In this document: in pieces, positions 43,856-53,345 of the stretch
Position numbering within the stretch: the first letter of the stretch is position 1
How the letters are laid out: every line of letters begins with the position of its first letter
NCBI GenBank assembly: GCA_002427885.1
Contig: DIZI01000021.1
Location: 186,001 to 250,000 of the forward strand
Reading direction: 5' to 3'
Origin: Paludibacter sp. UBA6032
Lineage (GTDB): Bacteria > Bacteroidota > Bacteroidia > Bacteroidales > Paludibacteraceae
Length of the DNA: 64,000 nucleotides
Program-made: the position numbers and the translations under genes
Notes under the pieces: generated by a model
What the model saw: the letters and a program-made list of their open reading frames with translations, nothing else
What the model was told of the DNA's origin: nothing
Databases searched by the model: none

Positions 43856-46800
43856 CTAATTGGTGTCCACAGGTTTCTTTGACTCCTGATATTCTCTGGG
43901 TGTAAGGCCAAACTCAATTTTAAAGCAACGGCTAAAATATTTTGGATCATTAAAGCCAACAGCAAAAGCAATCTCTGAGATATTTCCCGAATTTACCGTC
44001 AGCATCTGAACGGCATGTTTCAACCGGATATTTCTGATAAATTCACCCGGTGAAAGCCCCGTTAAAGATTTGAGTTTACGGTGTAGAGTAGACTTTGATA
44101 ATGACAATTCTAAAGCAAACTGATCAAAATCAAATGTATCGTCAGCCAGGTTTTTTTCTACTTTTTCTACCGCTTGTTTTAAAAACAGCTCATCAATTGA
44201 ACCATATTCCATCGATGAGATATTGATTTCCTTGTTTTGTTGGAAATTCTCTTTTGAATGCTTTCGTTTATTGATCAGGTTTTTTGCACGTGCATTTAGT
44301 ACGGCTAATTCAAAAGGTTTTGCAATATAGGAATCAGCTCCTGCATTATAACAATCGATACGATCCTCGGCAGAATTTTTTGCAGTCAACATCAATACAT
44401 TGATGTGACTTGTCTGAACATCATTTTTTACGATTTTACAAAGTGTGAGGCCGTCCATCTCAGGCATCATCATATCGCTGATTATTAAATCTATTTCATT
44501 TTCATTTACAATTTCCAGTGCTTCAACACCATTTTCGGCTGTTAAAACCCTGTATTTTCTGGCAAAGTTCTCTGCTATTATGTTTTTCAGTTCCCTGTTA
44601 TCTTCAACGACAAGAATGCTAAAATCAAAATCACTTTCTGCATCCTTACCAATTTCCTTGGCATTTTCGTCTTGAAATGGAATTATGTCCATCATTTCAG
44701 TCTTATCGGTTTGGATTTTATCATCCATGATTTCATTTTCAGCATAAGCTGAAACAGATATCGGAATTTCAATTGTAAATACTGATCCTTCATTCAACTG
44801 GCTTTTTACATCAATGCTCCCTTTATGAAGTTGTAATAAATCATTTGTAAGTGCCAAACCAATACCATGGCTCTGACTTTGATCAGACGAATTACTGATA
44901 TAGAATCTTTTAAAAATATGGGGTAAATCTTCCTCAGCAATCCCATCACCGGTATCTGAAACTGAAAGTCGTAAGATTGTCACACCCTGACGATCAATAA
45001 AACTCATTTTAACCTGAATGGAACCTCCCTTGGATGTATGTTTGAAGGCATTTGAAAGAAGATTATAAAGAATTTTATCCAATTTGTCCTGATCAAAAAA
45101 AGCCATGTAGCTTGAGAATTCCGAATTGATTGAAAAATGAATTTCCTTTTCTAATACAAGTGGATGAAAATTGGAATGACATATATTATTAACAAAAGCA
45201 ACAATATCATTTTGTTGAATTTCTAATTTCATGTTACCACTTTCAGTTTTACGGAAAACTAATATTTGTTGAATCAGTCTTTTTAATCTAACCACATTGG
45301 CTTTCATCATTTCAAATTGCGTAGCATTACCGCTATTCTTCTTTTGAAGATTCTCAATCAGCAGCATAATAATTGTCAATGGTGTAAGAAGCTCGTGCGA
45401 AATATTTGTAAAATATTTCAGTTTAATTTGTGCCAACTCCTCCGATTTTACTTTCTCAATATGAGAAATTTTAAGCTCGTTTCTTAACCGGATACGGTTT
45501 ATAACAGTTCTTGAAACAAAAAAGATTGCAATCATTGTGATCACGAAATAAAAGAGGAAAGCCCACCAGGTACGGTAAGGAGGTGGTAATATTTCAATAT
45601 CAAGGGATGTAATCTGATCACTCCACATACCGTTTTCATCACTGGCCTTTACCATGAAAGTATAATTGCCGGAAGGTAAATTGACGTAATTTACAAATCT
45701 TCGGTTATTTCCAATATAATTCCAGTTGTTATCCACACCCGATAGTTTATAAACATATTGAATTTTACCAGATGAAGAAATATCCAGAGCAGAAAACTCT
45801 ATACTCAGGTTACTTTCAGTATATTGCATAGTAACTTTGTTTCGCTTAGCATCGTAATGATGAAATTTACTATCGTCAAAAATTGATTTGTTTTGAATCA
45901 AAATATCGGTAAGGACAACATGTTGTTTTACCGGTTTTGGAGCAGCAACTATCGTTTCCGGATTGAAAACACAAATTCCTTTATTGCCACCAAATAATAT
46001 CTGTCCTGTTTTTAATTTTACACTTGCATCCTTGAAAAATGAACTCACCAATATTCCATCTGATGAAGAAAAGTAGGTTGCAACATGCGACAGAGGATTA
46101 TATCTGATAATTTTCTTTATGGTCGATATCCATAGAATCCCGAAATTATCCTCGATTATATCCATTATTCCTTCATCAGTAATTCCATACAATCCACTAA
46201 TATCAGCTGCCACTTGCTTTTTCTGATCGTAAAAATAGAGACAACCTTCTTTGGTTCCAATATATACATCGCCGTTTTTAGCACAACAGATACTTTGAGC
46301 ACTGTAACTTTGATAACTATCAATATTTAAATTGACTTTGGAAATTCTAAACGCAATCTTATTTTTTTGATATTCAGGGTTGAACAAGAAGACACCTTCT
46401 TTCTCGGTTCCAATCCAAATTTTTTTACCGGTATCTTCTCCAATACAATTTACATAATTTACTTGCGAAGATATTAGTTTAATGGGAGAATTTAGCGGTT
46501 TCATATAAAGACCGTCATTTGTACCAATCCAAACGTTTCCTCCTGAATCTTTAAAAAGCTTGGTAATTGAATTTTCCCGGGGAGTTTTAAAATTACTCAG
46601 AGAATATAATCTGACCTGCTCCAGTTCGTTATTTGCATTATTCCGGAAAACATGTATAATGTCTTCTCCTTCGTTTGCAATCCAAATCTCATTGGAGCTT
46701 GAAACATTAATTATGGCACTTATACTGCCAATGCTTCTAACATTTTGATCCCTTGGTCTGGAGACTTCCCCTGACTTTGGATTGAATCGAAAAAGACCAA

Positions 46801-47950
46801 TTCGATTGATTGCTATATAAACTTCACCAGTGGTTAATTCACAAAAACGTGTTACATAGGAAGGCACATTAAGCGAATTTTTGATCTCGGTAAGTGGGAA
46901 ATTTTGTATCGATAATTTTTTGAAATCAAGTTTATACAGTCCCTCTCCTACTGAACCAATCCAAAGATTTCCATCATGATCTTTTTTGATTTCATGAAAT
47001 AATTTTGTATAAGAATCATCGAAAAATGAAGCCGCATCAAAGACTTTATTCGATCCATCCGTTTGTTTTTCAATGAAGCTCAAACCACTGAATGTTACCA
47101 CCCATATATAACCTTTATTATCGTCTTGAGTGATACTGTATACAATGTTATCCAGTTTTTTATCCGAATTCTTCGCTAATAACATGGGGAAAACATCGAT
47201 TTTTGAATTATCCCCGATAGTCATATTGAAAATTCCATCACCCCATGTACATATCCAGTACAGGCCATCCTTATCCTGATAAAGGCGGAATGGATTATCA
47301 TCAACACCAATTTTTGAAATACATTGAATGTGATTTCTATTCTGATCTATGTAGCACAGACCGCTTTTCCATAATGAAAGCCAAATCCGCCCTGCATGAT
47401 CTTCATATATATTAGTAACATTATTTCCTTTCAGTCTTAATTTGGAATTTTTGTCTGTGGAATACCGGATAAATTCTCCTGTTTTAGGATTCATTCGTAA
47501 TGCACCATAATTGGATGTTCCAATCCAAATATAACCTTTCGTATCCGTTATTATCGAATTTATTCGTTCTTTATTGACATATTTATTATCAAACGATACA
47601 ATCGAAAAGCTTTTTTTATCAATAATTGTGATTCCTTCAAATGTGCCCACCCACAACCGGTGATCATTATCCTCGGTGATACATTGAATTTCGTTACTGG
47701 TAAGTTTCCCGGGAGTCAGGGCACTTGATCTGAATACTTTCACATCGTAGCCATCAAAACGACATAATCCATCCTTGGTTCCAAACCACATATAACCCTC
47801 TTTATCCTGGTAAATTCTAATAACAGAATTAGATGGGAGTTTTTCCGGGTAAGGAAACTTTTCAAAACTAAACTGTACGGGTTTGCCAGATGCTTGAGAA
47901 CAGGTAACTACTATAAAAAGACCAACGAAAAATAGTATACGCCTTATCAT
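43856..47950 (-). CDS. Hybrid two-component system sensor/regulator (HTCS)
   Basis: 1364 residues combining sensor, kinase and transcription factor. Signal peptide 1-20. About 14 two-component-regulator beta-propeller repeats (WFGT, VWIGT and IWIGT motifs) span about 30-690. A Y_Y_Y domain (about 705-788), a membrane helix (795-818), HisKA with His852 in NISHELLTPLTIIM, and HATPase (about 950-1065, NLLSNAFKHTSKG, DTGDGIAEED, GIGLALTND) follow. Then come a receiver domain (about 1111-1225, Asp1159 in ISDMMMPEMDG) and an AraC-type HTH (about 1260-1355). HTCS proteins sense glycan oligosaccharides in the periplasm and activate nearby polysaccharide genes. The usual Arg of HELRTP is Leu here. Its partner genes could be the arabinose operon upstream or the GH128/LamG genes. 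Confidence 0.92.
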   Translation of the reverse strand: MIRRILFFVGLFIVVTCSQASGKPVQFSFEKFPYPEKLPSNSVIRIYQDKEGYMWFGTKDGLCRFDGYDVKVFRSSALTPGKLTSNEIQCITEDNDHRLWVGTFEGITIIDKKSFSIVSFDNKYVNKERINSIITDTKGYIWIGTSNYGALRMNPKTGEFIRYSTDKNSKLRLKGNNVTNIYEDHAGRIWLSLWKSGLCYIDQNRNHIQCISKIGVDDNPFRLYQDKDGLYWICTWGDGIFNMTIGDNSKIDVFPMLLAKNSDKKLDNIVYSITQDDNKGYIWVVTFSGLSFIEKQTDGSNKVFDAASFFDDSYTKLFHEIKKDHDGNLWIGSVGEGLYKLDFKKLSIQNFPLTEIKNSLNVPSYVTRFCELTTGEVYIAINRIGLFRFNPKSGEVSRPRDQNVRSIGSISAIINVSSSNEIWIANEGEDIIHVFRNNANNELEQVRLYSLSNFKTPRENSITKLFKDSGGNVWIGTNDGLYMKPLNSPIKLISSQVNYVNCIGEDTGKKIWIGTEKEGVFLFNPEYQKNKIAFRISKVNLNIDSYQSYSAQSICCAKNGDVYIGTKEGCLYFYDQKKQVAADISGLYGITDEGIMDIIEDNFGILWISTIKKIIRYNPLSHVATYFSSSDGILVSSFFKDASVKLKTGQILFGGNKGICVFNPETIVAAPKPVKQHVVLTDILIQNKSIFDDSKFHHYDAKRNKVTMQYTESNLSIEFSALDISSSGKIQYVYKLSGVDNNWNYIGNNRRFVNYVNLPSGNYTFMVKASDENGMWSDQITSLDIEILPPPYRTWWAFLFYFVITMIAIFFVSRTVINRIRLRNELKISHIEKVKSEELAQIKLKYFTNISHELLTPLTIIMLLIENLQKKNSGNATQFEMMKANVVRLKRLIQQILVFRKTESGNMKLEIQQNDIVAFVNNICHSNFHPLVLEKEIHFSINSEFSSYMAFFDQDKLDKILYNLLSNAFKHTSKGGSIQVKMSFIDRQGVTILRLSVSDTGDGIAEEDLPHIFKRFYISNSSDQSQSHGIGLALTNDLLQLHKGSIDVKSQLNEGSVFTIEIPISVSAYAENEIMDDKIQTDKTEMMDIIPFQDENAKEIGKDAESDFDFSILVVEDNRELKNIIAENFARKYRVLTAENGVEALEIVNENEIDLIISDMMMPEMDGLTLCKIVKNDVQTSHINVLMLTAKNSAEDRIDCYNAGADSYIAKPFELAVLNARAKNLINKRKHSKENFQQNKEINISSMEYGSIDELFLKQAVEKVEKNLADDTFDFDQFALELSLSKSTLHRKLKSLTGLSPGEFIRNIRLKHAVQMLTVNSGNISEIAFAVGFNDPKYFSRCFKIEFGLTPREYQESKKPVDTN

Positions 47951-48112
47951 TGTTTGTAGTGATTTTTGAGATTTAATTGGAAATAATTAGTTGCTGAGAC
48001 TAATTTGTAAATATATCATTCGTGGGATTAGTAATATGCTTAAAATAAAAAAAAACCACTTTAAAACCGATCTATAACCCTAAGATTGCGTTATGTACAC
48101 TAATATATCAGG

Positions 48113-48120
48113 CAAAAGTA
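48113..48120 (-). promoter_or_regulatory. -7 box upstream of the hybrid sensor gene
   Basis: On the minus strand TACTTTTG matches TAnnTTTG, giving a leader of about 155 nt. No clear -33 box is present. The 47951-48543 spacer contains this box and two hairpins (48293-48345 and 48499-48532), and no gene. Confidence 0.4.
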
Positions 48121-48292
48121 GTGAATTAAACTTGGTTTTAATTTCCTATTTCGGATAAAAAAGACATAAAATGATTCGAATTTGAATATTATGTGTTTTT
48201 TCGAGTGTTTTTTGACAGCTAAAGGAATAAATAATCTCGAGGCTATCGGATTTTTAATCATAACATTAAAATTCTGCTTTACTCAATAACAG

Positions 48293-48345
48293 AAAAATCT
48301 CCAAACACCATTTATTTTAATAAATAAAGTGTATTGGAGATTTTT
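48293..48345. terminator. Long AT-rich inverted repeat upstream of the hybrid sensor gene
   Basis: Arms AAAAATCTCCAA (48293-48304) and TTGGAGATTTTT (48334-48345) are perfect. The interior adds ACAC/GTGT and ATTTATT/AATAAAT pairs. It has A and T runs on both flanks and could act as a second, back-up terminator for the arabinose operon. Confidence 0.65.
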
Positions 48346-48498
48346 CAATGCAAATACATTCAGAGCTAAAAAATTTGTTCTTTTTATCCAGAATTTGAGC
48401 TTATTACTTTAACTTCAAAAGCGTAGACAGAAAATTTTTCCTATTTTCTTAAGGTTAAAAACCCTAAGTGAAATTGAAATGAATGAGAGTTTACGTAC

Positions 48499-48532
48499 AA
48501 AACTGATTGAGAACTTCTCTCAATCAGTTTTT
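48499..48532 (-). terminator. Intrinsic terminator of the arabinose operon
   Basis: Perfect stem AAAACTGATTGAGA (48499-48512) / TCTCAATCAGTTTT (48518-48531), 5-nt loop. On the minus strand it is followed by TTTTG, 12 nt after the symporter stop. It can also work on the plus strand. Confidence 0.85.
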
Positions 48533-48543
48533 ATATCATCTTA

Positions 48544-50289
48544 CTACAAGAAATACCAGTAGAAGGCTGCACACAGAACTACTACTCCGAGTGAAGCAAT
48601 AACATCCCACTTGTTCCAGCTCTTAAAAATGAGTTTCTTGTAATCACCTGTGAAAGTTATAAACTCAATCTGTTCAGCGGTTGGTTTTTTAGTAAAGAAG
48701 GATACTAGAACCATAAACGCCATGATGAAGACAAGTAACCATATTTCAAAGATAAGCCAGTTCGTATGCCAGAACCAATGGGTCTTTCCCCAGAACCAGC
48801 CTGTCATGACGTCAGTACCTGTATTTGTAAAGATGTTGGTCAGCAAGCGTGCCATACCAATAAGAAAGCCTACTATTAAACCGGCTTCACCAGCTTTAGG
48901 CGTGATTTTTTTAGAAAAGATACCAAGTACGAATACGGCAACCATGGCAGGAGCGAGCAGCGATTGAATGCCTTGCAGATAGGAATAAAGACTGCCGAGA
49001 CTCATCATGACCGGTATCCATGCAATACCAAGTAACACTACAACAACAGTTGCAATACGGCCTACCAAAACGTATGTAGTCTCGCTCTTCTTTTTAAACA
49101 TTGGCTTATAAAAGTCTTCTGTAAATAGCGTAGCACAGGAGTTAAAGAATGCCGCCAAAGAAGCAACCAATGCAGATATAAAACCGATGGTAACAATACC
49201 TTTCACACCGGCGGGTAATACAAACTTAACCATCGAGCCAAAGGCTGTATCGGGGTTGGTTAACGTAAAGCCGCTGTCGGGACGTGCTGCCAATGCGGCA
49301 GCTATCATACCGGGAATCAGGAACATAAATACAGGTAATAATTTGAAATAGCCAGCAGCGATCGTACCTCTGCGCGCACGTCTCATCACTACTTCACTAG
49401 ACTCACCTTTTGATTGTCCAAGCACACGCTGAACGATGTGTTGGTCGGTAGCCCAATACCAAAAGCCAATAATGGAGGCTCCGATAAATACCCAAAAACC
49501 GGGATATTCGTCATACATCGGGTCGCCCGTTTCAAAATGGAACATATGGTTGGTACCATATGCAACACCGTCTTTCCCAACGTTCAGCGATCTTGAATAG
49601 TCCATCATGGCAGTCCAACCCTCAGCAATACTGCCGTGTCCGAGTGCTGACAATCCTAAGAAAAGCACAAGGAATGAACCAATAATAAGTATTGGTGTTT
49701 GAATTGCCGAGAGTGTCATCACACCCTTCATACCACCCAAAACGGTAAAGATACCTGTTAATACGATTAATCCGATAGCTCCGTACCAGAAAGGTAAGCC
49801 AAGAAGGCTCTCCAGAAAGATCCCTCCGGTAAATGCTGTTACACTCACTTTGGTTAGCACATAAGCTATAAGTGTAATGATTGACAACCACGAACCAGCA
49901 CGAGGTGTGTAACGGTTTTTGAGGAAGTCGGGCATGGTGATGATTTTCCCCAATTTATTATTCATAAGTTGGTAAAAAGGTACAAAGAGCCACCCCAGGA
50001 TGAGTATCATCCAACCTTGCATCTCCCAGTGTGCCATACCTACACCTGCCTTTGCGCCTGTGCCGGCAAGACCTACAAGGTGTTCCGAGCCAATGTTTGC
50101 AGCAAAGATAGCCGCACCAATGATATACCATGGCTCGCCTTTACCAAACAGGTAATCCTGGCTGTCGGCACCCTTTTGCTTACGATTGTGTTTTCTTATC
50201 GAACGCGTTACAGCCCAACCTACGGCCAAAATCCCAACGGCAATAATTACCCAGTCGAGCCAAATAAATTCATGTGAATTCCAATTCAT
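48544..50289 (-). CDS. Sodium:solute symporter (SSS), probable arabinose importer
   Basis: 581 residues with about 14 membrane helices. Family signatures include GEPWYIIGAAIFAANIGSEH (sodium-site helix 1 region), GFWYWATDQHIVQRVLGQSK and FNSCATLFTEDFYKP, all typical of SGLT-like sugar symporters. It is the last gene of the arabinose operon, 36 nt after galM on the same strand, so L-arabinose is the likely substrate. This is an inference from context; related transporters carry galactose, glucose or sialic acid. Confidence 0.88.
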   Translation of the reverse strand: MNWNSHEFIWLDWVIIAVGILAVGWAVTRSIRKHNRKQKGADSQDYLFGKGEPWYIIGAAIFAANIGSEHLVGLAGTGAKAGVGMAHWEMQGWMILILGWLFVPFYQLMNNKLGKIITMPDFLKNRYTPRAGSWLSIITLIAYVLTKVSVTAFTGGIFLESLLGLPFWYGAIGLIVLTGIFTVLGGMKGVMTLSAIQTPILIIGSFLVLFLGLSALGHGSIAEGWTAMMDYSRSLNVGKDGVAYGTNHMFHFETGDPMYDEYPGFWVFIGASIIGFWYWATDQHIVQRVLGQSKGESSEVVMRRARRGTIAAGYFKLLPVFMFLIPGMIAAALAARPDSGFTLTNPDTAFGSMVKFVLPAGVKGIVTIGFISALVASLAAFFNSCATLFTEDFYKPMFKKKSETTYVLVGRIATVVVVLLGIAWIPVMMSLGSLYSYLQGIQSLLAPAMVAVFVLGIFSKKITPKAGEAGLIVGFLIGMARLLTNIFTNTGTDVMTGWFWGKTHWFWHTNWLIFEIWLLVFIMAFMVLVSFFTKKPTAEQIEFITFTGDYKKLIFKSWNKWDVIASLGVVVLCAAFYWYFL

Positions 50290-50325
50290 TTTTCGTTTCT
50301 ATTAAATTTCTGATTAATAATTGTT

Positions 50326-51459
50326 TTATTTTTCTACGCCAAATTTATATATACAAGTGCTTTTGTAAACTTTTCCCGGTTCGAGAATTGTTGATGGCCA
50401 TTGTGGTTTGTTTGGACTGTCGGGATAATGTTGAGTTTCCAGACAAATACCGGTACGTTGTTTATAAACAACGCCTTTTTTACCTTTAACTGTCCCATCG
50501 AGGAAGTTTCCTGTATAAACCTGTATTCCAGGTTCGTTCGTATAAACTTCAACTGAAATACCACTGATCGGGGAAGTTACTTTGGCGGCAAGTTTTGATA
50601 CATCACCCGCAGTGTTCAACACCCAGTTATGATCGTATCCATTTCCGTTTTTCAATTGAATAAAATCATATTTATTAATGTCAGTTCCTATCACTTTTGG
50701 TATTCTGAAATCCATTGGAGTTCCTTTCACCGAATCAATAGCTCCGGTTGTCATAAATGTACTGTCAACGGGTGTATAACCATCAGCATTAATATAAACT
50801 ATATTATCAGTTATCGGGTTGACCGGATTTCCCGAAAGATTAAAATAGGAATGATTACACATGTTAATCACTGTTTTCTTATCGGTAGTGGCCTCAAAAT
50901 TAATCTTGATTGCATTATCAGCTGTCAGTACAAATGTAACTTTTGCTGTCACGTTTCCGGGAAAGTTTTGGTCGCCATCTGGAGAAAAACGAGTCAATTC
51001 AATGGTTGTGTCGTTCACCTGATTTACCTTTTGATAAACCTGATATTGCCAGCCTTTAGGGCCTCCATGTAAACAATGACCAAAATTATTTGGAATCAAA
51101 TGAACAGTATCACCGTCTAAAACAAAACGGGCTTTGTTAATCCGGTTGGCATAACGACCGATGGAAGCACCGAAATCGCTCGGAATTTTTACATAATCAG
51201 CTACACTGTCAAATCCTAAAACTACATCTTGCATTTTACCTGCTTTGTCAGGAACCATTATGGAAACAATTCGTCCACCAAAATTTGTAATGCAAACTTC
51301 CATTCCTGCTGCATTCTTAAGTACATACAAGCCAGTAGAATCACCATTAATTACTTTCGTGAAGTCGGATTTTACCAACCCGGAAAGTGTTTTTTCGCTT
51401 TTCTCTTTACAACCCAGCATAAGCAATGGAAGCAAAGCTAAATAAATAAGTTTTTTCAT
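50326..51459 (-). CDS. galM: Aldose 1-epimerase lipoprotein
   Basis: 377 residues. A lipoprotein signal peptide (MKKLIYLALLPLLMLGC, lipidated Cys17) indicates periplasmic or surface exposure, then a galactose-mutarotase domain. Motifs: GRYANRI, NFGHCLHGGPKGWQ (active-site His), NMCNHSYFNLSG (second His) and GICLETQHYPDSPNKP (catalytic Glu). It interconverts alpha and beta anomers of aldoses and here would equilibrate arabinose freed by the GH51 enzyme before uptake. It is separated from araB by a 151-bp spacer holding an inverted pair of repeat elements. Confidence 0.9.
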   Translation of the reverse strand: MKKLIYLALLPLLMLGCKEKSEKTLSGLVKSDFTKVINGDSTGLYVLKNAAGMEVCITNFGGRIVSIMVPDKAGKMQDVVLGFDSVADYVKIPSDFGASIGRYANRINKARFVLDGDTVHLIPNNFGHCLHGGPKGWQYQVYQKVNQVNDTTIELTRFSPDGDQNFPGNVTAKVTFVLTADNAIKINFEATTDKKTVINMCNHSYFNLSGNPVNPITDNIVYINADGYTPVDSTFMTTGAIDSVKGTPMDFRIPKVIGTDINKYDFIQLKNGNGYDHNWVLNTAGDVSKLAAKVTSPISGISVEVYTNEPGIQVYTGNFLDGTVKGKKGVVYKQRTGICLETQHYPDSPNKPQWPSTILEPGKVYKSTCIYKFGVEK

Positions 51460-51493
51460 GGGTAAATATATTTAATGATAAAAGGTTGAATAT

Positions 51494-51604
51494 GACCCCT
51501 AAGCCCTAAAGGGGAACTGAATTAGCTTCGTATCGAATTATCTTCAATTGTAGTAATTGACAAATAAAAATCGTAACTTAGTTCCCCTTTAGGGGTTAGG
51601 GGTT
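51494..51604. repeat. Inverted pair of CCCC/GGGG palindromic elements between araB and galM
   Basis: Left copy 51494-51518 (ACCCCTAAGCCCTAAAGGGG core) and right copy 51580-51604 (CCCCTTTAGGGGTTAGGGG core) are reverse complements with few mismatches, 61 nt apart. Each also has an internal stem (CCCTAAAGGG-like). They could pair into a long stem or into two small hairpins in the ara transcript. Confidence 0.7.
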
Positions 51605-51610
51605 GTTTTT

Positions 51611-53284
51611 TTATTTAGAGAAAAGTTCTTTCTCAGTGAACTGACCTAATTTGATATAATCTTTATATAAGTCTGCATATAATTCTACATTCTGTTTATT
51701 TGGAAAGTATTCCTGAGCAAAACCCATTCCCATAGCTTTCTGAGCATCTTCAACTTTATCGTAAACGCCTGCCACAACAGCAGCAAACATCGAAGCACCA
51801 AAAGCACAAGCCTGTTCGGCCTTAGCCACTTTAATCGGCATATTCAATACGTCGGCCATAGTTTGCATTACAAATGGCGATTTCAATGCGATACCACCAA
51901 TTCCAATAATCTCGTTAATAACAACTCCATTTTCGATAAAACGATCCACAATTGCCTTTGAACCGTAAGCTGTAGCTTCCACCAATGCACGGAAAATAAG
52001 CGGTGCTGAACTGGCCAGATTAATTCCCGTAATGGTACCTTTTACCAGTTGGTTAGCATCCGGTGTACGACGACCATTCATCCAATCGGTGGCTAAAACT
52101 GTCGATTCAGAAACCGGAACTTTAGCTGCCTCAATAGATAAGGCAGGGATGATTTGATCCAGCGTTTCTTCAATCAGTTTTTGTTTGGTAGCTTCATCAA
52201 TCAAGGTTGATTTTGCCAAAATATTTTCGATAGGCCATGCCACTACGCTTTTGAACCATGCATATACATCCCCGAAAGCAGATTGTCCTGCTTCAAGACC
52301 CACCATACCCGGAATAACAGAACCATCAACTTGTCCGCAAATACCCGGAATCAGTTTATCACCCATTTCCTTGTAACTTGAAACCATGATATCGCAGGTA
52401 GAGGTTCCAATGATACGTACCAAGGCTCCTGGTTTTACTTCAGCACCAACGGCTCCCATATGTGCATCGAATGCACCCGCGGCTACAGCAACATTGGTTG
52501 TCAAACCTAAACGGTTAGCCCATTCTTCTGTAATCATTCCTACTTTTTGATCGCTGGGGCAAGTGTCGGCATACAATCTGGAACGAAAACCGGCCAAAAC
52601 AGGATCCAACGCAATCAAAAATTCTTCCGATGGAAGTCCGCCCCATTCATTGAGCCACATGGCTTTATGACCTGAAGCACAACGGCTGCGGTAAATATTA
52701 TTTGCATCATTTGTTCCGGTAATTAATGCTGGCAACCAGTCACAATGTTCGACGATTGAATAGGCTGCTTTACGAACTTTTTCGTCAGCACGAAGCACAT
52801 GCAAAGCTTTGGCCCAAAACCATTCCGAAGAATAGATTCCGCCTTCGTAAGAAGTGTAATCCACATTCCATTTTGCAGATAAATCGTTGATTTCCTGAGC
52901 TTCTTTAATTCCGGTATGATCTTTCCACAATACAAACATGGCGTTTGGATTTTCGGCAAATTCCGGTAATAATGAAAGCGGAGTTCCGTTTTTGTCGGTA
53001 AAAACCGGAGTACTACCGGTTGTATCGAAAGCAATACCAACTACCTTTTCGGCGGTTCCAGCCGGACATTTTGCCAAAGCAGTTTTTACTGTATATTCCA
53101 ATCCTTCAATATAATCCAACGGGTGTTGGCGATATTGATTGGCAGTTGGAACACAGTATTTACCTTCCATCCAACGAGGATAATATTTTACAGCAGAAGC
53201 CATTTCGGCACCTGTGATGGCATCAATAACTACCGCGCGACAGGAATCGCTTCCATAATCTAAACCTATAACATATTTGCTCAT
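51611..53284 (-). CDS. araB: Ribulokinase
   Basis: Phosphorylates L-ribulose to L-ribulose 5-phosphate. 557 residues from MSKYVIGLDYGSDSCRAVVI (ATG complement 53282-53284; upstream in-frame codons run into the repeat). FGGY-kinase motifs: GLDYGSDSCR (phosphate), GIAFDTTGSTPVF, GAFDAHMGAVGA and the C-terminal IIGIGGIALKSPFVMQTMAD. Length is that of AraB (about 560). It is between araA (61 bp upstream) and galM on the same strand. Confidence 0.94.
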   Translation of the reverse strand: MSKYVIGLDYGSDSCRAVVIDAITGAEMASAVKYYPRWMEGKYCVPTANQYRQHPLDYIEGLEYTVKTALAKCPAGTAEKVVGIAFDTTGSTPVFTDKNGTPLSLLPEFAENPNAMFVLWKDHTGIKEAQEINDLSAKWNVDYTSYEGGIYSSEWFWAKALHVLRADEKVRKAAYSIVEHCDWLPALITGTNDANNIYRSRCASGHKAMWLNEWGGLPSEEFLIALDPVLAGFRSRLYADTCPSDQKVGMITEEWANRLGLTTNVAVAAGAFDAHMGAVGAEVKPGALVRIIGTSTCDIMVSSYKEMGDKLIPGICGQVDGSVIPGMVGLEAGQSAFGDVYAWFKSVVAWPIENILAKSTLIDEATKQKLIEETLDQIIPALSIEAAKVPVSESTVLATDWMNGRRTPDANQLVKGTITGINLASSAPLIFRALVEATAYGSKAIVDRFIENGVVINEIIGIGGIALKSPFVMQTMADVLNMPIKVAKAEQACAFGASMFAAVVAGVYDKVEDAQKAMGMGFAQEYFPNKQNVELYADLYKDYIKLGQFTEKELFSK

Positions 53285-53288
53285 AATA

Positions 53289-53335
53289 TTTTTTAATGCA
53301 TAATTCACAATGCACAATTATGCATTGTGAATTAT
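53289..53335. repeat. GCATAATT-type perfect inverted repeat between araA and araB
   Basis: Arms ATAATTCACAATGCA (53300-53314) and TGCATTGTGAATTAT (53321-53335) are perfect over 15 bp with a 6-nt loop. The outer string TTTTTTAATGCATAATT (53289-53305) is identical to 1515-1531 and lies 5 nt from the araB start codon. The hairpin would stand in the mRNA just ahead of the araB ribosome-binding region. Confidence 0.75.
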
Positions 53336-53345
53336 TAATTGTGAA

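Noticed and set aside
50629..51072. 147-codon plus-strand ORF across galM
   Set aside because: Antisense shadow of a conserved mutarotase; low-complexity Ile/Ser-rich product.
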